From positions 1-44,058 of the forward strand of contig CACIWI010000007.1 of assembly GCA_902590355.1 (NCBI GenBank): a DNA stretch of 44,058 nt, in the 5' to 3' direction. The translations under genes and the position numbers were made by a program. Below are positions 1-7,523 of this stretch, piece by piece; within the stretch, counting starts at the first letter, position 1; each line of letters begins with the position of its first letter. The stretch is from an uncultured Prochlorococcus sp. Lineage in GTDB: Bacteria; Cyanobacteriota; Cyanobacteriia; PCC-6307; Cyanobiaceae. The notes under the pieces are model-generated. The model worked only from the letters and a program-made list of their open reading frames with translations, ran no database searches and was not told the origin of the DNA.

Positions 1-435
1 AACTGCACCCATAACAAGAGATATCAAATCCCCAGTCTCAATATCAAAAGAAAAGCCAAGAACTCTTCCTAACAGTTGTCCAGATTCTGTAATCACCTGA
101 CAATTTATTACCTTCCCATATCTTTCTGGAGAAAAACTCTCACTCAAAGAATCAAGAGAGTCAACTAATATGACATCTCCAACTTGCTTTATACTTTTTA
201 AAGGCATCCATTTTGGCAAACCTGGTAGAAATCTTGTAAGTGGATTATCTCTTAGTCCCAAAGCGACCACCTCTCTCCTATCGATATCAACAACAACTTC
301 GCCAACTACGCCTAACCGTCTACCAGTATCAGTAGTTATCACTTGTGTTCCCATTAATTCTGACCTTAACCATAAACGTTCGCTAGGTACCGAGTTAGAG
401 AGATTCTTATTAGCAGATGTGTTAGACAAGCTCAT
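1..435 (-). CDS. PRC-barrel domain protein, 3' end beyond window
   Basis: An open frame starts at the ATG at 433-435 and stays open for 145 codons to the window edge, so the C-terminus is missing. The translation has two similar halves. The first is around residues 25-90 (GTQVITTDTGRRLG, then VVVDIDRREVVALGL). The second is near residues 112-145 (CQVITESGQLLGRVLGF, then FDIETGDLISL). The pattern of a conserved G-R-LG turn followed by a beta strand is typical of PRC-barrel domains, which occur as tandem repeats in cyanobacterial proteins of unknown function. The gene lies directly downstream of smc on the same strand with a 45-base gap, so co-transcription is likely. PRC-barrels act in RNA processing and in photosynthetic reaction centres; nothing here decides the role. 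Confidence 0.8.
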   Translation of the reverse strand, partial: MSLSNTSANKNLSNSVPSERLWLRSELMGTQVITTDTGRRLGVVGEVVVDIDRREVVALGLRDNPLTRFLPGLPKWMPLKSIKQVGDVILVDSLDSLSESFSPERYGKVINCQVITESGQLLGRVLGFSFDIETGDLISLVMGAV

Positions 436-480
436 AAATTTCTTTTTATCATTCTGACGTATAAATTTAAAAAAGTGTGT

Positions 481-3400
481 TTATGCAGCATTTGGTAACC
501 CAAGAACTTGAGTATTAGCACCTCTTGCTTGCGCAACCCCAATTGTTCGTTCAGACGCACTAATCATAGGCCTTCTATGACTGACGACTATAAATTGAGC
601 ATTTGATGACTGATTCGATATTAGTTTTGACAACCTTTCAACATTAATACCATCTAAAAAACTATCAACCTCATCTAATGCGTAAAAAGGAGAAGGTTTA
701 TACTTTTGCAAGGCAAATAAAAAACTTAAAGCAGTTAATGATTTTTCACCACCTGACATAGATGCTAATCTTCTGACATTTTTTCCCTTAGGATGAGCCA
801 CTAAAGTTAATCCTCCTTCTAAAGGTGAATTAGGATTTTCAAGTTGAAGAAATCCATCTCCATCAGATAAATTTGCAAAAATTTCTCTAAAATATTTATC
901 AACTTCTATAAATGCTTGCATAAAAGCCTCCTGACGCATCGTAGATACGGTTTCTATTCTCAGCAATAATTCAGATCTTTCATTAGATAGAATTTCTAAT
1001 TTTTCTCGCAAACCATTTAATCTCTCAATTAATTCTTCTAGTTCATCAAGAGCCAACATATTAACAGGTTCTAAGCTTTGTAGTTTTGCATTTATGATCG
1101 AAATTTCTGATTGCAAAGATTCAAGACTCTTCCCTTCATATTCTCCAAACTGTGGGGATGGATTAGGTAGATCTTTTTTATAATTTTCTAATTTTATTTT
1201 CTCGCTCCTCATTTCTTCTTTAAGAGAATGCATATCCCTCTCAAGATATTCAATCTTCAAAAGATAGTTATTATATTCTTGCCTTTTATTTGAAATTGAA
1301 GAGTTTAATTCATCTCTTTTCCTTCTCAATAAACCTAAATCCCTCTCGAGAGAATTTTTTTGACTATCGAGATCTAAAAGCTCTTTTTTAAATTCATCTC
1401 TTTTTTCTATCCATTCACTATGAGCAATTGCGAGTTGTTTAATAGATTCCTGCAAGTTTTTTTCTTGTAATAAAGTAATTTTTAATGAATTATTGATACG
1501 CTCCTTATCTAAAGCAAATTGATTCTTTTTGTCTAGCAATGTATTTCTCTCGTTAATAAGTAATTCAAGTTTTTTATCAAGATTATTAAAATTGTCATTA
1601 AAAGCTATTAATGATGATTTTTGATTTTTTTCATAATTTGCCTTTTGAATGATTTGTAGTTTATTAAACTTATCGTGATAAGGCTTCAATTCATCTTTCA
1701 AATGACATAACTCGTTAACTAATAAATTATTAGCATTATCAAGTTTATTTAATCTCGATTTACAATCCTCAATTCTTTGCGAGATAACTTTAAGAGAATC
1801 TTGATTTACTTCAATTTCTTTATTAAATGAAGCACAATCCTCAATAATTTGACTGCGGTTAGAATTTAATTTATTAAGTCTATTATTTTTTATTATCAAA
1901 TCATTATTTGACTCTTTTAAAGCTTCTTCGATAACTAATAATCTTTCTTTTATAGGCATGGAATCATCAATTTCGTTATTAATTCCAAACCTATAAGCCA
2001 AATCTTTATTTAGCTTACTACCTCCTGTAATTGCTCCACTCGCTTCTAATAATTCACCACTTAAGGTAACCAACCTATTTTTTTGTGTAGATAACCTAGC
2101 TGAGGATAAGTCTGAAAAAACCAAAGTATCTCCAAAAACATATCGAAAAACATCTGAATAGACTTCATCAAAAGTAATTAGATTAATAGCTTTATCAATA
2201 AATCCATTCTCCCTGTTATTTTCAAATCTTGAAATTGCATAATTCTTTTTTTGACTTTTAATTCTATTTAAAGGTAAAAAAGTTAATCTTCCCGCTTTCT
2301 TTTTTTTAAGAATTTCAATTGCTTTAGCAGCAATATGATCATTATCAACAACAATTTGTCCTAACCTATTTCCAGCAGCAATTTCTAATGCATATCTATT
2401 TTTCTCACTGACCTCTCCAAGTTGAGCTACATAACCATGTATACCCTCTAACCCAGCTTCTAAGAGAATTCTGAGAGCATATGAACCTCGAGATTCATTT
2501 AAAGCTTCCTTCCTGCTTTCGAATCTAGATAAATCCTTTTCAAGCCTTAATTGCTCGTTATTTAGCCTTGATTTAGTTTTAATTAGTAAATCAATTTCAT
2601 TTTTTAAAGAATTAATTTCTGCGCTGTTACTTGCCAAGTTTTTATTCTTTGTATCGGATGTCTCTTTTTTGCTTTGATTTCCCTGAAAAAGTTTCTGCTT
2701 TTCTAAGTCTAAGGATTCAATCTGTGACAATATCTCATCTTTTTGTATATTATTTTGAATAATTTCTTCTTCAATTTTCCTTTTTTTTATTTCCAAAGGA
2801 TTAATTTGATTTTTTATACTTTCAAGCTCAGCATTTAATTTGATACTTTGTTTTGAAAATTCTCCAGATTCTCCAGCCGCATCAGAAAGTTTTTTTCTGG
2901 ATAGTTTATGTTTTAAAGTGAGATCATCAATTTGCAAGTTCAATTGATTTAAAAAATTATCATCGAAATTTTCTTTTCTCATTTTTTCTGACTCAATATT
3001 TCTTTTAGAAATTTCAATTTCATCTCTCTGCTTTTGTAATTTAATACCTTCTTCTTTATTCAGACTTGATACCCTATCAAGTTCTCTCAAGCTGGAATTA
3101 ATACTTCCAATATCAGAATTCACTTTAATCAATTTATCCTCGCCTTTCTCCTTAAGCTCATCAACAAGTATTTTCAAAGCATCTTCTAAGACTGATATTT
3201 CTTTACTAGTAGATTCTTTTTGTTTGTTAAATAAAATTTTATTTTTTTCAATTTCACTTTCTTTTTTTTCTATAGATTCAACATGTTTAACTTGTTTTTC
3301 AAAAATAAGAACTTTCTCTAATTCCATTATTTGTAATAGTTTTGCCTTTAACTCTTTATATCTCTTGGCTTTTTCACATTCTTTTTCGAGCTTATTTTTA

Positions 3401-4071
3401 CTAGATTGCAATTCATTTTCTAAAATTTCACATCTTTCTTGTCTTTCAAAAACGTCATTTAATTTTGCATTAGTTTGTTCTATTCTTGTATCAAAAAGTG
3501 CAACTCCTGCTAATTCATCAATAAGATTTCTCCTCTCTTTATTATTCATCGATACTATTCTTGTTACATCACCCTGCATAACAACATTGCTGCCCTCAGG
3601 ATCAACACTAATATCTCTTAATATTCTCTGTATTTGTTGCAAGGTACATTGTTTGCCATCAGAAGTATAAGTAGAAGCATAAGAACCACCTGGCATAAGC
3701 CTTAATTTTCTAGAAACTACCCATTCTGTTTGACCTTTATTAAGGACAATTTCTTCTTCTTCTAGTTCCAAAGGCGGAAGGTCCTCTCTGGGAGACCAAT
3801 CTTGAATATTAAATTTTACTGATACAGATGTTTCTGATGACTTACCCTCTTTAACTTTGGAGTTATTTATAAGATCTGGTAATCTTTCAGCCCTCATCCC
3901 TCTACTATTAGCTAGACCTAAACAAAATAAAATTCCATCTAAAATATTACTTTTCCCAGAACCGTTAGGGCCCGTAACCACTGTGAAACCTTCTTCAAGA
4001 GGAATTTTAACATTTCCCCCAAAAGATTTAAAATTTTCAAACTCGACCTGATTGATATGTACCAATCTCAA
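481..4071 (-). CDS. smc: Chromosome segregation ATPase SMC
   Basis: This is a 1196-residue protein, the usual length for bacterial SMC, which forms a ring-shaped dimer that organises and segregates the chromosome. The N-terminal Walker A is GPNGSGKSN (residues 34-42). Long coiled-coil arms rich in K, E, L and I flank a glycine-rich hinge at about residues 525-700. The C-terminal ABC signature is SGGEKS (about 1106-1111) and the Walker B is FYALDE (about 1129-1134). The start is a TTG at 4069-4071; an in-frame TGA lies two codons upstream and no earlier start is possible, so the TTG call is well supported. The kleisin partners ScpA and ScpB are not in this window. Confidence 0.97.
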   Translation of the reverse strand: MRLVHINQVEFENFKSFGGNVKIPLEEGFTVVTGPNGSGKSNILDGILFCLGLANSRGMRAERLPDLINNSKVKEGKSSETSVSVKFNIQDWSPREDLPPLELEEEEIVLNKGQTEWVVSRKLRLMPGGSYASTYTSDGKQCTLQQIQRILRDISVDPEGSNVVMQGDVTRIVSMNNKERRNLIDELAGVALFDTRIEQTNAKLNDVFERQERCEILENELQSSKNKLEKECEKAKRYKELKAKLLQIMELEKVLIFEKQVKHVESIEKKESEIEKNKILFNKQKESTSKEISVLEDALKILVDELKEKGEDKLIKVNSDIGSINSSLRELDRVSSLNKEEGIKLQKQRDEIEISKRNIESEKMRKENFDDNFLNQLNLQIDDLTLKHKLSRKKLSDAAGESGEFSKQSIKLNAELESIKNQINPLEIKKRKIEEEIIQNNIQKDEILSQIESLDLEKQKLFQGNQSKKETSDTKNKNLASNSAEINSLKNEIDLLIKTKSRLNNEQLRLEKDLSRFESRKEALNESRGSYALRILLEAGLEGIHGYVAQLGEVSEKNRYALEIAAGNRLGQIVVDNDHIAAKAIEILKKKKAGRLTFLPLNRIKSQKKNYAISRFENNRENGFIDKAINLITFDEVYSDVFRYVFGDTLVFSDLSSARLSTQKNRLVTLSGELLEASGAITGGSKLNKDLAYRFGINNEIDDSMPIKERLLVIEEALKESNNDLIIKNNRLNKLNSNRSQIIEDCASFNKEIEVNQDSLKVISQRIEDCKSRLNKLDNANNLLVNELCHLKDELKPYHDKFNKLQIIQKANYEKNQKSSLIAFNDNFNNLDKKLELLINERNTLLDKKNQFALDKERINNSLKITLLQEKNLQESIKQLAIAHSEWIEKRDEFKKELLDLDSQKNSLERDLGLLRRKRDELNSSISNKRQEYNNYLLKIEYLERDMHSLKEEMRSEKIKLENYKKDLPNPSPQFGEYEGKSLESLQSEISIINAKLQSLEPVNMLALDELEELIERLNGLREKLEILSNERSELLLRIETVSTMRQEAFMQAFIEVDKYFREIFANLSDGDGFLQLENPNSPLEGGLTLVAHPKGKNVRRLASMSGGEKSLTALSFLFALQKYKPSPFYALDEVDSFLDGINVERLSKLISNQSSNAQFIVVSHRRPMISASERTIGVAQARGANTQVLGLPNAA

Positions 4072-4147
4072 GTCTCAATAGCTAAATAAGAATAACTAAT
4101 TTGCAAAAATTCTCAATAGAAATATTACGTTTATTTATAAATGAATA

Positions 4148-4510
4148 TTAATAATTTTTGCTCAATCTACAGGATTTACCCGAAATTTCAAACAAACCAG
4201 AAAGAAGTTCACCATCCAAAATGAATCGATAATATTCAGAGTCCAATTTATCAGAAACGTTTTTAAATATTCCATGATCAATTCTTTTTACAAACCCTCT
4301 ATTATCAGAAAGTTCATGTTCTATCCTAGATAGCCATAAAAGTCTATGATTTGGCTGTTTAGAAATTTCTATAGAAGCTTGATTTAATAAAGGTAGTTTT
4401 AAAAATTTCCAAGTTAAACAATCTATCCCATTTTCAACGAGAAAATCATAATGAATATCTATAGCGTTAGGAGAATAAACTTTATGTTCAAGCAAAACCC
4501 ATTTATTCAT
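4148..4510 (-). CDS. Small LigD-type 3'-phosphoesterase-like protein
   Basis: This is a 120-residue protein with no other domain. The N-terminal WVLLEH (residues 4-9) followed by HYDFLVENG (20-28) and LTW (32-34) resembles the core of the 3'-phosphoesterase module of bacterial LigD (pattern H...HYDF.LE.dg...W). The later HRLLWL (55-60), NRGFVKRIDHGIF (70-82) and a closing L.G.FEI near residue 105 match, from memory, the Pfam 'DNA polymerase ligase (LigD)' small-protein pattern. H9, H20, D22 and H55 are candidate metal or catalytic residues. No ligase or Ku gene is nearby. The gene lies upstream of smc on the same strand, 76 bases away. The function is inferred from motif similarity only; a plain unknown protein remains possible. 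Confidence 0.65.
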   Translation of the reverse strand: MNKWVLLEHKVYSPNAIDIHYDFLVENGIDCLTWKFLKLPLLNQASIEISKQPNHRLLWLSRIEHELSDNRGFVKRIDHGIFKNVSDKLDSEYYRFILDGELLSGLFEISGKSCRLSKNY

Positions 4511-4592
4511 TATCTAGTTGATAAATAAATCGAATCTAGTTTCAAAACAAAGTTGAGTAAAGATATATTTTCTAAGAAATGTTTCCTGTTAT

Positions 4593-4748
4593 TTAATTAC
4601 TTGCATCAGGAACAAATCTTAAAGCAATGAATAGCAAACTTCCAGCTCCAGCGATTGCTGCAGCTACTAATCCAAAATCTGTAGGGATTGTGCGAGATGC
4701 AAAAATTAATGATGCAAATGTAATATCCATGATGAAATTTAAACTCAT
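4593..4748 (-). CDS. Small single-pass membrane protein
   Basis: The frame encodes 51 residues from the ATG at 4746-4748, or 45 residues (MDITFASLIFASRTIPTDFG...) from the internal ATG at 4728-4730. Neither start has a clear Shine-Dalgarno sequence. One hydrophobic stretch (about residues 25-46 of the longer form, GLVAAAIAGAGSLLFIAL) is followed by a short polar tail, RFVPDASN. The size and single span recall small photosystem or cytochrome b6f subunits, but the sequence does not match PsbX, PsbY, PsbN, Psb30, PetM, PetN or PetG as I know them, so no function is assigned. It stands alone in about 400 bases between the LigD-like gene and the plus-strand YqjD-like gene. Coding is supported by the conserved-looking composition and clean stop. 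Confidence 0.6.
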   Translation of the reverse strand: MSLNFIMDITFASLIFASRTIPTDFGLVAAAIAGAGSLLFIALRFVPDASN

Positions 4749-4918
4749 TTAATAAATTCAGTAATAGCTTAACAAAACCTTCTTACAGAACAGAGTAGAT
4801 AAATAAAATGTAAATAAACTTTTATATGTTTTTATTCTATATAAATCGAACAATTCTTTAGATAAGGGTTCCAAATTAAGAAAATAGGGTCTAATCTTAA
4901 AATAGACAATTTTAAATA

Positions 4919-5380
4919 ATGGAGACTTACCATCCTCCCAAAGAATTAGAAGAAAAAGAAGATAAATCTGATCTTCCTGAAAAAGAAGTTATCTTGGAAA
5001 AATGGTTACTTGAAAAAATTGACAGTTTAATACCTTTAATAAAAGAAAAATGGCCTAACATTGCACAACAAACCCTTGAAGCCACAAAAGGGAGTATTGA
5101 TGATTTAGTTGAAGTAATAGCTAGCCATAGTGGAACCTCAGCAATTGGAATAAAAAGCCAACTATTTGAAATCATTGATTCAATAAGAGAAAACAATTGG
5201 GAAATATCAGAAAAAATTGAGCCTATTGAAAGTCAATTAGAAGAATTATTAGAAGAGCTTAACAATACACTTAGACCAAAACTAGAAAGTCCAATAAGAA
5301 AAAAACCACTATTATCTATTGCTATTGCAGCTGGTATTGGTTTACTAATAGGAAGTCTCCTAAACAGTGGCAGAAAATAA
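4919..5380 (+). CDS. YqjD/ElaB (DUF883)-like tail-anchored membrane protein
   Basis: This is a 153-residue protein. A charged, mostly helical N-terminal region (E/K-rich, residues 1-120) is followed by a short basic segment RKK and one hydrophobic segment, LLSIAIAAGIGLLIGSLL, ending in SGRK. The 'KPLLSIAIAAGIGLLIG' tail matches the C-terminal anchor of the DUF883 (ElaB/YqjD) family, whose members attach to the inner membrane and, in E. coli, bind ribosomes. The next gene starts one base after its stop and resembles YqjE, as in the enterobacterial yqjD-yqjE order, which strengthens the call. Its role in cyanobacteria is unknown. The 170 bases upstream hold no other gene. Confidence 0.7.
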   Translation: METYHPPKELEEKEDKSDLPEKEVILEKWLLEKIDSLIPLIKEKWPNIAQQTLEATKGSIDDLVEVIASHSGTSAIGIKSQLFEIIDSIRENNWEISEKIEPIESQLEELLEELNNTLRPKLESPIRKKPLLSIAIAAGIGLLIGSLLNSGRK

Positions 5381-5381
5381 T

Positions 5382-5768
5382 ATGGAAAAACCAAAAAATA
5401 AAAATTTTGCAAATACTGCTTCAAGAATTTCAGCCATCGCAAGTTCAGTGATGGATTTGCACGTCAGAATAGCTCTTCAAGAAGTAGATAGAGAAAAAAG
5501 AAGATTAATTAGTGGTGGAATATTTTTGGCAATTGGCAGCACATTATTATTATTAGTACTAATTTCCATCCATATTATTTTTTATCTTTTTCTAGCGAAA
5601 TATAATAACTGGAATATTGAATATAATTTATTACTCATAATATCTATCGATTTATTTCTTGCAGGCTTAAGTTTGAAGCTTGGAGGAAAATTAGTTAAAG
5701 GACCATATCTTCCTCAAACATTAGAGGGTTTAGGCAAGACAACAAAGGCTGTTTTGGGCAAAAAATAA
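5382..5768 (+). CDS. YqjE / phage-holin-superfamily (DUF1469-like) membrane protein
   Basis: From the ATG at 5382 this gives 128 residues. The frame extends five codons upstream to a GTG at 5367, but the ATG one base after the preceding stop is the more natural start. A short N-terminal amphipathic region (SRISAIASSVMDLHVRIALQ) and the run EVDREKRRL precede two hydrophobic spans (GGIFLAIGSTLLLLVLISIHIIFYLFLA and YNLLLIISIDLFLAGLSL). This two-span layout after a conserved 'L.E..REK.RL' stretch fits the YqjE/Holin-X family (DUF1469). It forms a two-gene unit with the YqjD-like gene. It ends two bases from the convergent RlmL-like gene. The function is unknown; membrane stress or cell-envelope roles are guesses. 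Confidence 0.72.
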   Translation: MEKPKNKNFANTASRISAIASSVMDLHVRIALQEVDREKRRLISGGIFLAIGSTLLLLVLISIHIIFYLFLAKYNNWNIEYNLLLIISIDLFLAGLSLKLGGKLVKGPYLPQTLEGLGKTTKAVLGKK

Positions 5769-5769
5769 A

Positions 5770-6894
5770 TTACCTAATTAAATACTTTATCCATCTACAA
5801 TCTATCCCCCCATTACTAACAGGTATTTTCAATGAAGATTTCATTTTTAAATATTTTGTTAGTTTTGGATTTCCACTTAGCAGCCAAAATTCCCAACCTG
5901 AAAAATTATTCTTTAGGAAGATTCCCATTTGTTCATATAAACAAATCAATTCATTTTCATCGCCTAATTTTTTGCCGTATGGAGGATTACATATGATTAT
6001 CCCAGGTGTGCAACTTAATTGGAGTGCTAAAAAATCATTATTTATAAGCTCAATATAATTTTCGAGTCCAGCTAATGATATGTTTACATTCGCCTGCTCA
6101 AAAACCTTTTTATTAATTTCACACCCTATTATTGTCGGTAATTTTTCATAATTTATAATTTTATTTTTTGCCTTATTTTTTTCATTAAGATAAATATCTT
6201 TCCTAAAGTCCAACCAATTCTCAAAAAGATATACTTGATCAATATTTATGGGAACTCCAAGGAATTGGTTGACTGCCTCAATTAAAAAAGTTCCCGAGCC
6301 ACACATAAAATCTATTAATGGAACTTTGCCATTCCATTGAGTCATATTTATCAATCCAGAAGCTAAATTTTCTTTCAATGGGGCATTTCCAATTGCGGGC
6401 CTATAGCCTCTTTTGTGTAAGCTTTCAACGCTGCTTTGAAGACTGAGAATTGCTTTATTATTATTTAAATGCAGATGAATTATAAAATCAGGATTATCTA
6501 GAGAAATATTTGATCTTTTATTCCAAATTGCCTGTTGCAAATCAGTTATAGAATTTTTTACTTCAAGAGCGGTGAAATGAGAATGACTTAAAGAAGATGT
6601 TCTCCCAGTTACTTGAACATTAAACGTTTTTTCATAGTGCAACCAATTTAACCAATCAAATGAATCTCTAACCCCTACATATAAAGATTGCTTGTCATAG
6701 CAATTAAAACTTGCAATTTCTCTATAAAAACGAAAAGCTAATCTGGAATAGAAATGAACTCTATAAAAAGTTTCAAAATCACATTCAAAATTAATAAATC
6801 TTTTATAAGTATTAATATTAAAGCCGCCTAAATTTGAAATTTCTTCTGCTAAAGATTTCTCTAGTCCCTCCGGAGATGATGCCACTACATTCAT
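5770..6894 (-). CDS. RlmL-type THUMP-domain RNA methyltransferase
   Basis: This is a 374-residue protein. The N-terminal part (about 1-155) fits a THUMP RNA-binding domain. The SAM-binding motif I is DFMCGSGTFLIEA (195-207) and the catalytic motif IV is NPPYG (303-307), the N6/N2 methyltransferase signature of the RlmL N-terminal/YpsC family. HKRGYR (160-165) just before the methyltransferase domain is also typical of the family. It probably methylates a guanine of 23S rRNA. It lacks the second methyltransferase half (RlmK) of the E. coli fusion, as is usual in cyanobacteria. It ends two bases from the convergent YqjE-like gene and starts shortly upstream of ssrA, on the opposite strand. Confidence 0.88.
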   Translation of the reverse strand: MNVVASSPEGLEKSLAEEISNLGGFNINTYKRFINFECDFETFYRVHFYSRLAFRFYREIASFNCYDKQSLYVGVRDSFDWLNWLHYEKTFNVQVTGRTSSLSHSHFTALEVKNSITDLQQAIWNKRSNISLDNPDFIIHLHLNNNKAILSLQSSVESLHKRGYRPAIGNAPLKENLASGLINMTQWNGKVPLIDFMCGSGTFLIEAVNQFLGVPINIDQVYLFENWLDFRKDIYLNEKNKAKNKIINYEKLPTIIGCEINKKVFEQANVNISLAGLENYIELINNDFLALQLSCTPGIIICNPPYGKKLGDENELICLYEQMGIFLKNNFSGWEFWLLSGNPKLTKYLKMKSSLKIPVSNGGIDCRWIKYLIR

Positions 6895-6947
6895 ATACGA
6901 TAAAACTTAGTAAAAAAACTATTCAATAACCATTTTGCCTGTCAGAA

Positions 6948-6953
6948 TATAAA
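6948..6953 (+). promoter_or_regulatory. Possible -10 box of ssrA
   Basis: TATAAA lies about 8-10 bases before the first structured part of the permuted tmRNA. No convincing -35 hexamer is seen 16-18 bases upstream, which is common for this group. Weak evidence. Confidence 0.3.
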
Positions 6954-7096
6954 TGTCCAATTGGACTAGGTGATCTCAACCGATGTTTCGGACAGCGGTT
7001 CGATTCCGCTCAACTCCACTATTTGGGGTTGTAATGGTTTCGACGGGGCATAAGGAAGGTGACTGAAGCCGGCTCGGTTAGAGCAAAAACACAAAT

Positions 7097-7147
7097 GCTA
7101 ACAAAATCGTTAGTTTCTCCCGTCAAACAGCACCAGTTGCTGCTTGA
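7097..7147 (+). other. tmRNA proteolysis-tag reading frame
   Basis: The resume codon GCT at 7097-7099 opens 16 codons, ANKIVSFSRQTAPVAA, ended by TGA at 7145-7147. The small C-terminal residues (PVAA) fit recognition by Clp/FtsH-type proteases. From memory the tag matches those of Prochlorococcus. Confidence 0.95.
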
Positions 7148-7195
7148 TCCTAAAGGAGATGGGGTTATATCAGCCTTATCAACCAAATGATACGA

Positions 7196-7221
7196 GGAGT
7201 CTGGAAGGACTCCACTTTTTT
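7196..7221 (+). terminator. Rho-independent terminator of ssrA
   Basis: GGAGTC (7196-7201), a six-base loop, and GACTCC (7208-7213) form a perfect six-pair stem. AC and a run of six T follow at 7216-7221. It closes the tmRNA transcript. Confidence 0.85.
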
Positions 7222-7373
7222 ATTTAACTAAGAAGTTGTAATAGATAATTTATTAGTGTGTAAATATTGCTGCAAATGCTTGTATTAAAAAGAATTTTTT
7301 TAATTTTATAAGTATAAATACTGAGAAGATTAGTCTTAAATTAATTTATCTTATTAAAAATGAATCTTGCAAA

Positions 7374-7523
7374 ATGGAATATAGTAAAAAACTGAATGAC
7401 TTAATAATAAATCTCAAACCAAGAGTTGTAAGATTCACTGGCGAAAAATTTCCCAATGAACTATGGAATAGCGGTTGTCAAATAAAAAAAAATAAGAAAA
7501 TATCTAGCAAAAAATTTAATTAA
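7374..7523 (+). CDS. Small basic hypothetical protein, doubtful
   Basis: An ATG at 7374 opens 49 codons (starting MEYSKKLNDLIINLKPRVVR) with a lysine-rich C-terminus and a TAA at 7521-7523. The same frame is open back to a TAG at 7254-7256, giving 88 sense codons, but there is no ATG, GTG or TTG in the upstream part. That suggests either chance openness in AT-rich DNA or a decayed N-terminus. It overlaps the stop of the convergent aldo/keto reductase by four bases. Coding is uncertain and no family is recognised. Confidence 0.35.
   Translation: MEYSKKLNDLIINLKPRVVRFTGEKFPNELWNSGCQIKKNKKISSKKFN

Larger units (their letters stand above)
6959..7221 (+). ncRNA. ssrA: Permuted (two-piece) tmRNA precursor
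   Basis: tmRNA rescues stalled ribosomes by acting as alanyl-tRNA and as a short message. Here the acceptor half comes first. The T-arm is AGCGG (6994-6998), loop TTCGATT, CCGCT (7006-7010), followed by the acceptor strand CAACTCC (7011-7017). Seven bases later the 5' acceptor strand GGGGTTG (7025-7031) begins the coding half, and the two strands pair across all seven positions (one G-U). TGGTTTCGAC after it is the conserved 5' tmRNA motif. The reading frame at 7097-7147 encodes ANKIVSFSRQTAPVAA and a TGA stop. This order is the two-piece arrangement known from alpha-cyanobacteria: the loop between the acceptor strands is removed and CCA is added. The 5' end of the precursor is approximate. 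Confidence 0.96.

Noticed and set aside
3224..3670. A 148-codon plus-strand frame inside smc
   Set aside because: It is antisense to the coiled-coil coding region; its F/S/L-rich translation is the usual mirror of K/E/L-rich coding DNA.
6991..7018. A stand-alone tRNA 3' half
   Set aside because: The T-arm and acceptor strand pair exactly with the 5' strand of the coding half of tmRNA a few bases downstream, so this is the acceptor piece of ssrA.
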